DNA from: Massospora cicadina
Lineage: Eukaryota > Entomophthoromycota > Entomophthoromycetes > Entomophthorales > Entomophthoraceae
DNA: 64,000 nt
Direction: 5' to 3'
NCBI GenBank assembly: GCA_022478985.1
Contig: JAKSZP010014446.1
Span: forward strand, 186,001-250,000
In this document: positions 1 through 10,240 of the stretch, in pieces
Layout: each line of letters begins with the position of its first letter
Position numbering within the stretch: position 1 is the first letter of the stretch
Notes under the pieces: generated by a model
What the model saw: the letters and a program-made list of their open reading frames with translations, nothing else
The model's database searches: none
Told to the model about the DNA's origin: nothing
Translations under genes and position numbers: made by a program

Positions 1-136
1 GTCTGATAAAGACATTTGGCTCTTCCAGATGATGAGTTGATCTGTGCACTGGAACCTCTTTATGGTCCTTTCAGGACTCATACTCCCTGTCATTTAACCT
101 AGCCAGTCCTTTTGTGGAATTACCAGTAACAGTAAC
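1..136. other. unassigned left edge
   Basis: No gene is recognised. The plus strand has a short open stretch (around LPDDELICALEPLYGPF) that may be the tail of a transposon reading frame, but stops follow it. It abuts the LTR that begins at 137. It is not purine-rich at the junction, so it does not look like a polypurine tract. Confidence 0.3.
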
Positions 137-645
137 TGTCAGGATTTTCCCTGGGTTAGGTGTAAGCCTTGTCCAGGGAAAGGATTGACATCCCCCTTCA
201 AGGGGTGTAAATCCTTGCTGGCTTATCAGATTTGATAATAAGAGTTGAATCTGCCAGTATATTGAATTTGGGGCTTGGTATAAGTTACCCCAAATATGAG
301 GAAATGGTATATTCCCATTCCCTGGGACATGTGACCTAGGATCTCACCTGACCTGGTCACATGAATGGCTTGATCCAAGTAAGGGTCAGAATCATGGGCC
401 ATCCAGAAGGCCAGGAGAAACCCTACTTGGACAGGGCCACGACGATCCTAGAGCCACGTTTCACCTAATACCCTATAAATATCCCTAATTTTTATTTTAG
501 TAAAATACTTTCATTAATAAGATTTATTTTATCTCATATTTTATTAAGTTTAATTTATCAAAATGAACGGAGTCTCATCAATTGTCACGTCTGGAGCTGC
601 CCCTGTCTATTGGCTGATGCCAGCCCTTGCATTCAGCCTACTTGT
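137..645 (+). repeat. LTR of family A (solo or end of an element)
   Basis: It begins TGTCAGGATTTTCCCTGGG and its first 60 bases align with the LTR starts at 60191 and 62900, sharing the run AAGCCTTGTCCAGGG. A TATA-like CCCTATAAATA sits at 471-481, followed by T-rich sequence and a region matching the family-A LTR end (GAGTCTCATC...GCTGCCCCTG). The right end near 640-645 is approximate because the last 50 bases have diverged. No second LTR and no target duplication were found in the window, so a solo LTR and the edge of a truncated element are both possible. Confidence 0.65.
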
Positions 646-1027
646 TGGGTTCCCCTGTCTTAGCACCATCGAGTGCATCTTGGGGAAACCTGACAGTAAT
701 CAACCCCAATGAAACCAGGTTAGCAATTATCTTGAATAAATTGTGACCAATCCTTCCTCTGTTGCTAATTCCTGTGTTAGATTTCAGAACACTACTGGAT
801 TCAGCTCTATTCACAGATACTCCTACCATCATTGTCAAACTTCCTGAAGCAATGCCCTCCACTCTTGATTGTTCATTCCTCACCAGATCAGACTTGCTTC
901 TGAAGTTCCTCTTCTGACTTGGTAAATATCACAAGCAGCTGTTTTGGCACTGAACTAGCCATTGGAAACAGTGTAAATTTCAAACTCCCCTATGAAGAAT
1001 TAAGGGCCCAAGTAACTGAGGCTTTTT
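646..1027. other. unassigned sequence between family-A LTR and E tail
   Basis: No recognisable domain. Short open stretches occur on both strands and neither is convincing. It may be the 3' end of element E interrupted by the family-A LTR, because E's own 3' LTR is not visible. Confidence 0.3.
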
Positions 1028-1500
1028 CTATAGCTCTGAACTCTTCTGGTCTTGAAAACTTCCTATATTGAGATGTTGCAGCCTATGCTCTTCGTTTTGT
1101 TGGCTAAGTTCTTCAAAGTTAGGCCACAAAGCTTCCAGCTTCTCCTGGCTTCCATTGCTCATTCTGCTTAAGCTTCTGAGATGTTCATAGTCATCACCTG
1201 CAAGATGACATTTGCTCCTTTCATGACTATCTTGTTTCTGGCACATCCCATTAGTACTTCCACTGATGGCTTTAATAGGGGGCATGATTTGGCAACCCCC
1301 ACATAGTATCCCTTACTCAATGCTGGCCAATATGTCTAGTGTTCTTGATTAAGCCTTTCAACAAGCGCTCAAGACCAATCTTCCAGCTCTGGTGCCATAT
1401 CAGCTTACTCAGGGTTGATCTCTGACTGCCTCTTCTTGTACTGTTGCTTCCCTCCCCACTCTGGGGTATTGCATTTGGCATCTTCCAACATTTTTATTTT
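1028..1500 (-). pseudogene. possible extra ORF (ORF3) downstream of integrase in element E
   Basis: On the minus strand an 85-codon open stretch (1285-1028) ends a longer coding trace that begins near MLEDAKCNTPEWGG at about 1500 and contains three in-frame stops and one frameshift. The composition is hydrophilic and rich in Glu, Gln and Lys, with a likely coiled coil around EKLEALWPNFEELSQQNEEH. It lies after integrase and after an A-rich tract, on the same strand. Elements C (about 50220-50550) and F (about 28430-28540) have coding traces in the same place. I see no signal peptide or membrane segment, so an envelope gene is not supported. The product is not recognised; a separate transposon fragment is the alternative. 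Confidence 0.4.
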
Positions 1501-1679
1501 TCTTCCCCTAGTCACTTTCTTGCAGAGATCCACGTACACGCAACAAACTTGGTTTTAAGTAGGTCTAGCCCTTGATAGCATCTGATCTCTCATAGATATC
1601 AATGGGTTGTTTACTCATACTGTGATCCATCCTCCCTCCTCCAAGATGCGACATAGGCGAATCATCCCCAAATCAAGGA

Positions 1680-1792
1680 TAACCAAAAAAAATAAAAATT
1701 ATAAAATATATTTTTTTCTATATGTTTTTTTAATAATCTTTTTTCCATATTTTTTCAATCTTTTTTATTTTTTCTTTTTCCATGGAAAGTGA
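1680..1792. repeat. A/T-rich low-complexity tract
   Basis: Long runs of A then T, ending just before the tandem repeat of element E. Element C has a comparable A-rich tract at about 50065-50170 in the same position relative to integrase, so it appears to be part of the family, not random. The short open frame across it is low-complexity and is not called a gene. Confidence 0.5.
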
Positions 1793-1795
1793 CCT

Positions 1796-1985
1796 TTTTG
1801 GTTCAGCAGTCCATCTTAATTTTATTCCCCTAAACTGGTTCCTAGGTATACTCAGACCTACCAGTTTTCTATGGTTCAGAGGTCTTACTTTTTTAATACT
1901 AATCATCTAGTTTGATTCAGTGGTCCTTTTTGACTTAACCAAATCATTAGGATATAACCAACTTAATGGTTCAGCAGTCTTTTGG
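1796..1985 (-). repeat. imperfect tandem repeat after integrase, element E
   Basis: On the minus strand the motif GGACTGCTGAACCA, or a close variant, recurs four times (about 1968, 1914, 1872 and 1800 on the plus numbering), spaced 40-75 bases. Each copy is followed by an AT-rich stretch with GGTTATGTC or GTTAAGTC. The same motif array follows integrase in C and F. Its start overlaps the last codons of the integrase frame, giving translated repeats such as TAEPLSWL. Confidence 0.7.
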
Positions 1986-3050
1986 AAACCATTTTTATTA
2001 TCTATTTCATTAATCCATTGCTTTAAGTATTTAGCGTGGACTTGATTTAATATCCTTCCATCCAAGAGGTTCTTGGTGGAGTAGGCGTCTATCACCGTCT
2101 TTACAAAAATCACAAATGGACCCAACCACAATACATTAAACTTGTTTCTTCTCCCAAAACCTTGCATATTGCAATAGGCAACTCTTTCACTTCATTTGGT
2201 ATTCTGTTAAGGCCACTCAATTCTTATCATCTGTCATTTTTCCTTGTATCCTTTTCTTCAAATTTGTATTGAATGCTTATGATTGCATTTTGATCAGAAT
2301 AATTGTAAATCAGTTCAGGTAATGCTTGGCACTCATCCCTGATGTTGGTTCCACCACCAGTAATAAAATTGGTGGCAACGCGTCCTTCATCCCATATAGT
2401 TATCTAATGGCGTTTTTCCCATTGCTGTATGATGACTGATATTGTAAGCGAATGTCACCAAAATCAGGTACATAGCCATGTATAAAATTCTTCCTGCAAC
2501 CAGCTTCCTCAGAATTGCAGCCAGCGTCCCATTGACTCGTTCTACTATTCCATTTGTCTCCAGCTGTTAGAGTACAGACACAACGCCTCAGATCCCCATT
2601 ATCTCATTTAATTGTGGGATCACATGAGATGTGAAGTTTGTCTATTGTCACTCTTCAGGAATTGCGGGCATCCATGTCAGAATACTACTTGATCTAGGAC
2701 GAACTTTGCAGTGCTGGTAGCATCTACTTACACCAGGCCTTTGTCTTGACCCATCTCATCAGATTATCGATTGTGAAAATTATATACTTGACTCCCCCTG
2801 TGCTCATTGTCAGCGGTCCCATCACATCAATGGACACTGTATGCCAAGTAAATCCATAGTGGACCAGTTGGTATCCAGTAATATTCTTATGTGGCTTGTG
2901 CAATTGGAACTCCACACAGCAAGCCATATAGTCTGCAACATTGTAGTTGATGGACTCCCAGTAATAGTACTGTCAAATATGGCCAGTCATTTTTCTTGGG
3001 CCTCCATGCCCAACAACCTTATGAGCGGCTTTAAAGATAGCTGCTCATTC
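1907..3050 (-). pseudogene. integrase, element E (decayed)
   Basis: Retroviral-type integrase that would insert the cDNA into the host genome. The minus-strand frame 2927-2724 gives WHTVSIDVMGPL followed by KYIIFTIDNLMRWV. This matches the first catalytic Asp of the DDE core and the following strands (Gypsy consensus has D-LTRWVE). Further on, MGKTP matches the conserved TGKTPF of the family. The frame 2167-1907 carries LWLGPF, AYSTKNLLDG and VHAKYLKQW, the GPY/F module found at the C-terminus of Gypsy integrases. Stops and shifts separate these blocks, so no functional protein is possible. Confidence 0.85.
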
Positions 3051-3059
3051 TGATGGCTT

Positions 3060-3535
3060 TGGTAATAATAATCGCTTCCAATTGATTGTCTTGAAGACTT
3101 ATCTATCTATGGTCTTGGTGTTTTCCATCACTTTTTGAAGTGCACCTTGGTCATCTCAGGGCTTGTTCTCAATTCCTCCATCAACCATTATCTGGAATAG
3201 CTCATCCGCCTTCTGGTTTACCATATGAACCATTGGTAACTGAGATAAGCCATCTGCATTCTGATGAGAAGCCCCATCTCAGTGGACTATCTCATAACCA
3301 TAAGCCTGTAACCTTAGTAACTATCAGGCCATTCATCCTTCAGGTTCATGTAAATTGTGCAGCCAACAAAACAAGGAGTGGTCCGTCACCACTTTGAAGT
3401 GCGGCCATGTATGTACACCAAAAACTGTTTACAGGCATAAATGTCCATAAGTCTTCATGCTCAGTTACGGTGTAAATCCTCTCAGCAGCTGAGAGCGTTT
3501 GGCTCACATATGCCACCAGATGTTTCTACCTAAGC
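3060..3535 (-). pseudogene. RNase H domain, element E (decayed)
   Basis: Minus-strand translation gives VAYVSQTLSAAERIYTVTEHE at about 3510-3450, the characteristic RNase H block of Gypsy pol (consensus YxSRTLSxAExNYSxTExE). Further residues (RWLISVTNGSYGKPEGG) follow. The enzyme degrades the RNA strand of the RNA:DNA hybrid during reverse transcription. It lies directly between reverse transcriptase and integrase, as expected. Confidence 0.75.
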
Positions 3536-4500
3536 TCATCTACTTGGCTCAATATGGTGCCAATCGCAGTCAATGAAGAATTTGGTTTGTATAATAAATT
3601 CTTGATCTGAATTTAGATATTTCAAAATTGAAGAATCCATTAAGTACTGGCATAACTCATTGAAGGATTTCTGTGCTTCTTCATTCCATACGAATACTTT
3701 TTTTAGATCCTGAATCTGATGGAATAAGGGCTTGGCGATTCTGGCAAAATCCCAAATAAATTCTATAGTATCTGACCATTCCAAGGGACACTTGGATATC
3801 TTGGACTCTCTTCAGGACAGCCATTCACTCTATGGCTTCAATCTTCTGGGCTTGCAGCTTCAGTCAACTAAAGTTGATCACGAATCTCAGATATTTCAAC
3901 TCTTACTTGAAGAAGTGACACTTCCTCAGCTTAGTCTTCTAGTTGCCCGCAGACAGTCTCTTGAATAATTCCTCCAAGTGGTGCAAATGGTCAGTAAACG
4001 TCCTACTGAAACATATATCTTTATCCAAGTACACCAGGACACACAACAACTTCAAGTCATTTAATATTGCATCCATGGCCTTTGGAACGTCGCAGGCGCA
4101 TTGCATAGATCCTGAGGCATTTTTGTCAGTTAATATAGCCCCTGCATGGTGATAATCGCACATTTTTCTGGTCTTCTCTTGGCAAATCAATTTACCAATA
4201 TCCTGATACTAGATCTATCATGGAGAAATACTTTGTTTCATCCAACTAATATAGTGCATCACTGATTCTTGGTAGTGGGTACAAATCCTTTTTCACAATC
4301 TTTTTCAGCTTCCAATAATTGATCATGTCCAACTAAAACCATGATTCTTCATGATAAGAATTGGACTCACCCTGGTACTTGAAAACAGAACTTAAAGCCG
4401 ATGCTTCATTAGTTTGCTGATTTCTTCCTCCACTACTGCTTCAGCCACCTTCTAATGTCAAATCAGTCTCATCCTTATCAGCAAATTTTCCCTGGTATTG
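3536..4500 (-). pseudogene. reverse transcriptase, element E (decayed)
   Basis: The minus frame 4190-3939 reads VLVYLDKDICFSRTF then DHLHHLEELFKRL. This is the RT active-site strand and the following helix; the family active site YxDD has become YLDK, so the second catalytic Asp is lost. The next frame (3784-3536) gives SDTIEFIWDFARIAKPLFHQI and EEAQKSFNELCQYL, the thumb/connection region. Stops interrupt all parts. Order and similarity match the same domains in C and F. Confidence 0.85.
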
Positions 4501-4611
4501 ACCTTGTGGATCACATCTCTCACGCATCCCAAATTGTGGGCATCCTGGGCAAATACTTCCAAATACTTGTCAAACAATTTGAGCACCTCCTCCTGCAGCC
4601 CTTCCATCAGA

Positions 4612-5130
4612 TCAGCGAGTTGCTCTCATTTGGCCAATAGATTTGATACTCTCTGTTACCCCATCCAGTAATCCCATTTCATTGAGGGTCACAAAATTGT
4701 GGAATTTTCTCAGTTCAGCAATTGGGATTAGGTGAATAAACGTGATGATCTGATTCTTCTCAATCTTCATCAGTTTTTTGCTTAAATTTGCCATGAGAAC
4801 TTGAATTTCTCCATGGCCTGTCATAACTATTCCAGGTGCCACCCAAAGCTCTACTCAGGACTTTTTCCAGGGTTTCTGACCTCCTCATACAGCAGCTCTG
4901 GTATCTCTAATGTCAACCCCATGTTGACTATTATTTGTGATCCTGATGGTATGGTTCTAACATTCTTGATCTTCAGCGGAATTACCCAAATTTCTGGGAT
5001 TTCCGATGGCATCTCTCATTGCTTCCAGCCAACTAGTTGGTATCAAATTGGGACACTGCCATCATTGTATATCAGATTAATGAAGTTATTTCTTATACTC
5101 AGTGGAGCTTCCCCATCCTTCTGATAGACC
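4612..5130 (-). pseudogene. protease-RT linker domain, element E
   Basis: The minus frame 4842-4612 encodes MAPGIVMTGHGEIQVLMANL, then SKKLMKIEKNQIITFIHLIP. The same block occurs in C at 47000-47150 (VLLANLSGKLMKIEKN). It sits between protease and RT in every lineage-1 copy. It resembles no domain I can name, though an upstream VNTG-like strand in C is shared with lineage 2 (VDTGPQLTIP in D). It is probably structural, part of the pol polyprotein. Confidence 0.6.
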
Positions 5131-5194
5131 AATGGTAAAGTCTGACCCAATATGGCCAATATATTATCCTTGAAGTTACATTTAACTCCTTACT

Positions 5195-5460
5195 TTCATA
5201 GAAATAGCGTCCCAGTTAAAATATTGTAGTTCTGGTTGGTCAAAGCTATCACTGGAGCAGATACCACCAAGGATCTGAATTAAAGTGGCAGAGCACTATA
5301 TGCTCTTCATGAGATGGTGTTATTCAGCCCAGCTGTCTCATGCACTTTCTTGTGTTCTAAATTGGGCAAAATCTTTATCCTCTTTACCAACTTGGTCAAG
5401 ACAATATTAATGGGCACTCCACAATAAATAAATACCCTCACCCTTACTCACTTCACTAGT
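5195..5460 (-). pseudogene. retropepsin-like aspartic protease, element E (decayed)
   Basis: The minus frame ending at 5407 reads YLLWSAH where C has an N-S-R-A and F has an intact D-S-G-A. After a shift it continues with TKLVKRIKILPNLEHKK and VVSAPVIALTNQNYNILTG, which align with C (LVSAPAMVLGNQNCDILIG). The catalytic Asp is gone here. The family normally cleaves the Gag-Pol polyprotein. Confidence 0.65.
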
Positions 5461-5639
5461 ATATCTATATATACACTCAGAGTATTGTATGATAGTATTT
5501 ACTGAGTGTATAGTGGCGTTATTAGCCAAATCAAGAGTGTGAATTAAAGGTGTCAATAAATCAGGAAATGATTCATTGATTGCGGTAAAGGTGATTGACA
5601 GAATTTGCCTCATCTAATTAAAAACTTTGGTCAATTCTT

Positions 5640-7110
5640 CAGGATTATCTGCAGCTAAAATATTGTCCACCAGTTGTTAGGCATACAACCAAAAAAACTT
5701 CTTTTATTTTATTAGGGTCAATACCCTTCACTCTGGATCTTTTTACCAAGTTCACAACCAAATTGACTCCTTGATACAGCTGGTTCTGCACGTCTTCATC
5801 CACAAACAGATCACTGATGTCAATTCCATTGTGCATAATATTGGTAGAAACATGTTTTTCTTCAGCTAAGACTGTTCCTCATCTAGGTTGCAGGCCCTTT
5901 TCCTGACTCCTTTGCAGGTGCAGATTCTTTTGCTTGGACCACGTTAATTTGATCTTTGGTTTTCTTGCAGTGCTCATAGAAATGTCCTTTTCCTACGCGC
6001 TGGTAACAGACTTTCTTCTTCTTATTGATCCATTTAAAGTCTTTGGGCTTATTTCCTGGTAAAGTTCATTTATCAACTCCTTAGCACCCTCGCTCCCCTT
6101 CATGAGATTTGAATTTTGTACTGGGTTCAATTTTAAAACTTCTATTTGGGCATCAAAGGTAGCTCCCATGATTTTCGAATTGACCACCATCTGAGAGGTG
6201 GTAATTTTTATCGCAAACATAGAAGACATCATTCAATGTGAATTGTGGTAGGACTAAAGGGCTGCTTGTAAAGCAATTTGGGAATCAAAATCATTCAGAA
6301 CTTTTTCTCCAATCAAGATTTGCGATTCCTGGTAGAAATTATTGGTTAAGCTTGATAAGGATTCATCTTTATGGAATTAGAGCCCATAAATTCTTGTTTG
6401 CATTTTGACATGCACGTCAGGCTTCCAAATCCCTTCATAATGGCCGCCTTAGCCTATGGATATGACCAGCTGTCCCTCTCCAGATGAAGCAACACTAGGT
6501 TTTGACAATCAGTATCTAGGCAATTCATCACTGTAAATCCTTTTGACGATTGCTGTATCCATATATTGTTATATTGAACAATTGGAAAAAGATGCAGGGG
6601 TGTTATCCCAATGAAAAGTCAGCAATTTCAGTATCACTTTGATTTCCTCTGAATTTTTTCTATAGCCATCTCTCTTGGTTTGGCTACTTAGCTCACTTAA
6701 GTAATTTTGGGCATTATCTCTATAATAACTGTAAAAGTGGGCAGCATGTTTCATGGGGGTAGTTGTATTTACAACTAGAGTCTGAGGAGCTCTTTCTTCA
6801 GCATTGGTCACTTCATAAGGCTAACATTCGCATTTGTGAGTCTTCAACTCCTTTGCCTGCTTTATCAGCCACTCTATCACACGCTGAATGCTCTTAAATG
6901 AATGTGATCTGCTATATACTCCATTTTCAGAAATAATTTTTCCCAAATTAAATCCTCATATTTTTTATTCAATGATGTTACTTTTCCAAGTAGTTCATTT
7001 CCAAAGCTTATGACATTCTTGACCCCTTCCTCAACCTTGGTGACTCTCTCCTCCAAAGCAAATTCTTGATTTGCCAAGTTCTGGGCGTTCTGGTTAACAG
7101 TTTCCAACTA
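5640..7110 (-). pseudogene. gag (capsid and nucleocapsid), element E (decayed)
   Basis: The N-terminal part (7107-6877) is a likely coiled coil (ALEERVTKVEEGVKNVI). The middle (6811-6569, 6232-5993) holds capsid-like helices. Near the C-terminus a CCHC zinc knuckle is recognisable at 6008-5967, but its second Cys has become Arg (CYQRVGKGHFYEHC). It is followed by a basic run and NVVQAK, the same as in C. Gag packages the RNA and forms the virus-like particle. Stops and shifts break it into at least four pieces. Confidence 0.75.
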
Positions 7111-7175
7111 CATCCAGAGTTTTCTTATTTCATTCTTATATGACATCACAACCTAATATCTTCTACTCAACTACA

Positions 7176-7193
7176 CCCCTGTAGTGAGCACCA
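7176..7193 (-). promoter_or_regulatory. primer binding site, element E
   Basis: Minus-strand TGGTGCTCACTACAGGGG, two bases from the LTR end. It begins with TGG (complement of the tRNA CCA end). The same 18-mer follows the LTR of element C and, with two changes, that of F. The priming tRNA cannot be named from this window. Confidence 0.8.
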
Positions 7194-7644
7194 ATTGTTA
7201 AAATTTATAGAGTTCTTGATTTTTCTCGTCTAATAATTTTAAATTAATTAACTGTGCAGGTTTATCATCATGCAATTTACCGCAGTGTATAATAGTAAGA
7301 TGTATTTGTTTGATAATAGTATGACGAATATTATCCATAGTTGAATAAAGTACTAGAATTAGGCCCAACGCTTGGCCGGTATTTCCTCTCAAAATACTTA
7401 GGATGTCCTTGAAAGAGATTCATTCCCTGGTACCATCCAACTTGATCCATGCTCATATCCTTGTTTACGGTTTCCCTCTGGTGACATAGTCAGAAGCAAT
7501 CCACAATTCCGTTTAACTTTTCTATTAATCCCCGCTCAGATCCTTAATCTTTATCCTAAAGAGTCTCCCAATTAATGCACATATCAATAATTTTCTTGAG
7601 GAAGAATATAACTAAACATGGATTCTAATAAAGTATATCTTAAT

Positions 7645-8235
7645 AATACTCTGATAATTAGCGCTTTCTGTCTAAGTATCTATCTCAGTACATGTCTAGG
7701 TATCTATTAAGTTATACAGTGTTTCACTGTTCTTCTCTTCTCTCATAAGGTATATGAAGGGATATAACTGATAATGATAAGGCTTTGTAATTAAATGGTA
7801 AACCATTAAGCTTGCACTGCTAATAATCTGAGTTTGAATTCCTTGATGACGCATATAATTTTTAGTTAAATATTACTGATACAATTTTCAATGATAGAAT
7901 GGTCTGATGTAAAGAATATAAAAGTGAAAATTTTGAATAAAAGTTAGCCACCAATCTTCTTTATAATTGATTTCCACATCAATCAGGTAACCTCTTTTAT
8001 CCCAGTGATTTCTCCCTCACTTAATGGGACTAGAGACATAAGCCTATGTCTTTCATGGCTTCCTGCCATACAAATGATCTTGGTCCACCTGGGCAATTAG
8101 TTTGTTATCACCTGTATAAACCTGAGGATGGGTGACACTTAAATGGATATTTGAGCAAATCTTTATCTCTTCATAAATGTGTAAGTAAATCTGCCTTTTT
8201 TAGATCAGCCTTTTTGTATATGCCTTTTTGTTTAT
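7645..8235. repeat. insertion inside the element E LTR
   Basis: The C-family LTR has no counterpart for this stretch: C runs directly from CTATAAATTTTC to AAACTTTATTAATAATGG, whereas E inserts about 590 bases there. It contains a tRNA-like head (7775-7870). The exact ends and any target duplication could not be fixed by eye. Confidence 0.5.
7775..7870 (+). repeat. tRNA-derived (SINE-like) fossil
   Basis: A pol III box A-like TAATTAAATGGTA is followed about 35 bases later by a box B-like GAGTTTGAATTCC. The spacing fits a tRNA. A related copy with AATAATCTCAGTTCAGATTTC occurs at 9490-9560. It cannot fold into a full functional tRNA, so it is called a SINE-like relic. Confidence 0.45.
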
Positions 8236-9159
8236 TTTATCAGTGAATTCTTAGGGGAATTTATTGTGGGACTTCGGCGCCCAGCCCTTGGTTGGCACCT
8301 CTTTGATGAAACGTCAGCCATTGACATTGAATTAAACATCCTCATCTCAGCAGCGATGGTCTTCCTCATCCTGGCTAGGATTCCATTGTTGGACATCCTC
8401 AAGACCTAAAATTGAAAGAGTTGGAGAACGTGTCTCTAACGTTTTCCTCTCAATCCAAGCAAACCAACCATATTTGGAAAGCAACCTTCTTAGGTAATGA
8501 GACTTATTACTTATTAAGGAAGGTTTCAAACCAACTGATTGATTTGCTAGTTGCAGGTGGCATCACTCGCCTCACAACTTAATCCTTAAATTCCCAATCT
8601 TTTGGTGAAACCTGACCGATCCCAATCACTACACCTGATAGATAATCTTTGATCAGCTATCAGATGACTCTATTTCATTGGCAACTCTGCCTAGTGAGAG
8701 CTTAAGCATTCATCCAGATTGATCCTTGATGGATCTGACACAGGAGAATAACCTAAAATTCTCCAAAATATTGTTACCCTGATATTAGGGTCAAATGATA
8801 TCCAATTCACTTTGGTATAAGGAATTATCCCCTAGCGTCCCATGGTAATATAGTCAGCTGGAAATACGGGCAAAATCCCAACAAATGATTTATTAACAAT
8901 TCAGTGAATCCAACAAGAGAAATATACTCACTCAATATCATAATCAATCTCCTCCATATGGAAGAATGCCAGCTTACAGAGTTTTTGTGAACTCTCAATA
9001 CTAAATCTGCACCATTTGGAGCTATATACAAATATTTACTTTCAGACTTAACCCTAGTTTAGGTAAAGTCTCAACTTTAGGGTTAAAATTTATTTACTGC
9101 TTTAATCATTTAAAAGCCTATTGTTAATTTTAATATTGATTTGTAATTATGATTTAAAT

Positions 9160-9240
9160 CTTTGTTGGGATTTGAGCCCAAAATCATTGCTTTTAATTTA
9201 TATTCTGATAACTATTAGACTATGTCCAAAAATAAATAAT
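9160..9240 (-). repeat. tRNA-derived (SINE-like) fossil
   Basis: On the minus strand TAGTCTAATAGTTATCA resembles box A with the D-arm, and GGGCTCAAATCCC resembles box B, with normal tRNA spacing. The acceptor stem does not pair well, so it is not called a tRNA gene. Confidence 0.45.
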
Positions 9241-9489
9241 AATATTCTATTTTTAAGTGCTAAGCAATTTCTATAATAATGAAGAGTTCATGGCCCAACA
9301 AAGTATGGATGAATCGCTCATTAGTTCTTCATAAACTGATGAGATAGGATTGAATGCCCAAACCAACTTAATATCATTTTGATATTTTCCTGAAGTTGTA
9401 TTCAAAATTAAACTCATCTATTCAGCCCATTAATAGACCTTATGTCTACTAGTCTATCTTACTATCTGTTGGCTTTCTATTGATAGATA

Positions 9490-9560
9490 ATAGAAACCGT
9501 TTAATTGTGTTAACACTAATAATCTCAGTTCAGATTTCAATGATGAATACTGATTAATTT
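9490..9560 (+). repeat. tRNA-derived (SINE-like) fossil, second copy
   Basis: It shares CTAATAATCT.AG.T and a following AATGATGA with the relic at 7775-7870 in the same order. Box B is AGTTCAGATTTC. Short and diverged. Confidence 0.35.
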
Positions 9561-10240
9561 GACTCAAAACCTGGACTCTGTTATCACCTCATACATTCCT
9601 GAATCTACTTCCAACATCACATGTGCTATGCGCCTAACCATCATCATCTGTAATATTCCTCTAATAACCTTATTATTAATACTAATCTGGAACATTTAAG
9701 GTAACATTTGTTTCCTAATTAAAACTTTTCATTTAATCATTCAGTCTCAATTAAAAAGTTCTTTCAGTACCTCTGAACCTTTATTCATTAAGTATAGTCT
9801 CATTATATCAAGAAACAAGCCAACTTCACCCTGAAGACATGTGTTTAGAAGAAACGCCTTTAATTATAGTTTATGTCACTAATAAAAAGGCTGGTGGCCC
9901 TACATGCACAAAATTCAGATATGATTTTATTCCTTAAGGATCATATTATCCACCATAGTACTCACTGCCAAACTGTCTTTGAATATGGTGAACTTCCAGT
10001 CTATTATGTAGTACCAAAATTTCCTAAGAGAAAACACTATAATTAAGACTTATTTTATAAGTCAAGTAAATATTTTTCTGGAGAAATTTTTTTAAAGATA
10101 AACCAGAAAGGTATGTACATTTCTACATATAACTTAGTGATTATGGCCCCAATGGACTGTCTCACTACCATCTTTTGTTACCTGAAACTCTTTTAAAAAT
10201 CAGGGAAAATTAGAATAGGTGTTTGGATTTATGCATTTCT

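Larger units (their letters stand above)
1028..8883 (-). mobile_element. Element E: decayed Ty3/Gypsy retrotransposon, lineage 1
   Basis: Read on the minus strand the order is 5' LTR (8883-7196), primer binding site, gag, protease, linker, reverse transcriptase, RNase H, integrase, tandem repeat, possible extra ORF. This is the Ty3/Gypsy order, with integrase last. It is the same family as elements C and F: the LTRs, the primer site and the protein pieces align throughout. The 3' LTR is not in the window, so the left limit given is only where the coding traces end. Many stops and frameshifts show it is dead; the reverse transcriptase active site reads YLDK. Confidence 0.85.
7196..8883 (-). 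repeat. 5' LTR of element E (contains a later insertion)
   Basis: On the minus strand it starts TGTTGGGATTTTGCCCG and ends CTATAAATTTTAACA. It aligns along most of its length with the LTRs of C (43592-44666 and 50552 onwards), including CCTGCAACTAGC, TTACCTAAGAAGGTTGC and the hairpin-forming GGTGCCAACC...GGGCGCC before the transcription start region. It is about 600 bases longer than the C LTR because of an insertion between about 7645 and 8235. Confidence 0.85.
8884..9830. other. spacer between E and D', with SINE-like fossils
   Basis: No protein domain is visible on either strand. The only structure I see is two tRNA-like relics (9160-9240 minus, 9490-9560 plus). AT-rich. Confidence 0.5.

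Noticed and set aside
1607..1792. 61-codon plus-strand ORF
   Set aside because: Low-complexity Phe/Tyr/Lys-rich translation of an A/T tract.
7775..7870. Functional tRNA gene
   Set aside because: Boxes A and B are present but the acceptor stem does not pair and no intact cloverleaf can be drawn; kept as SINE-like relic. The same holds for 9160, 21490 and 28560.
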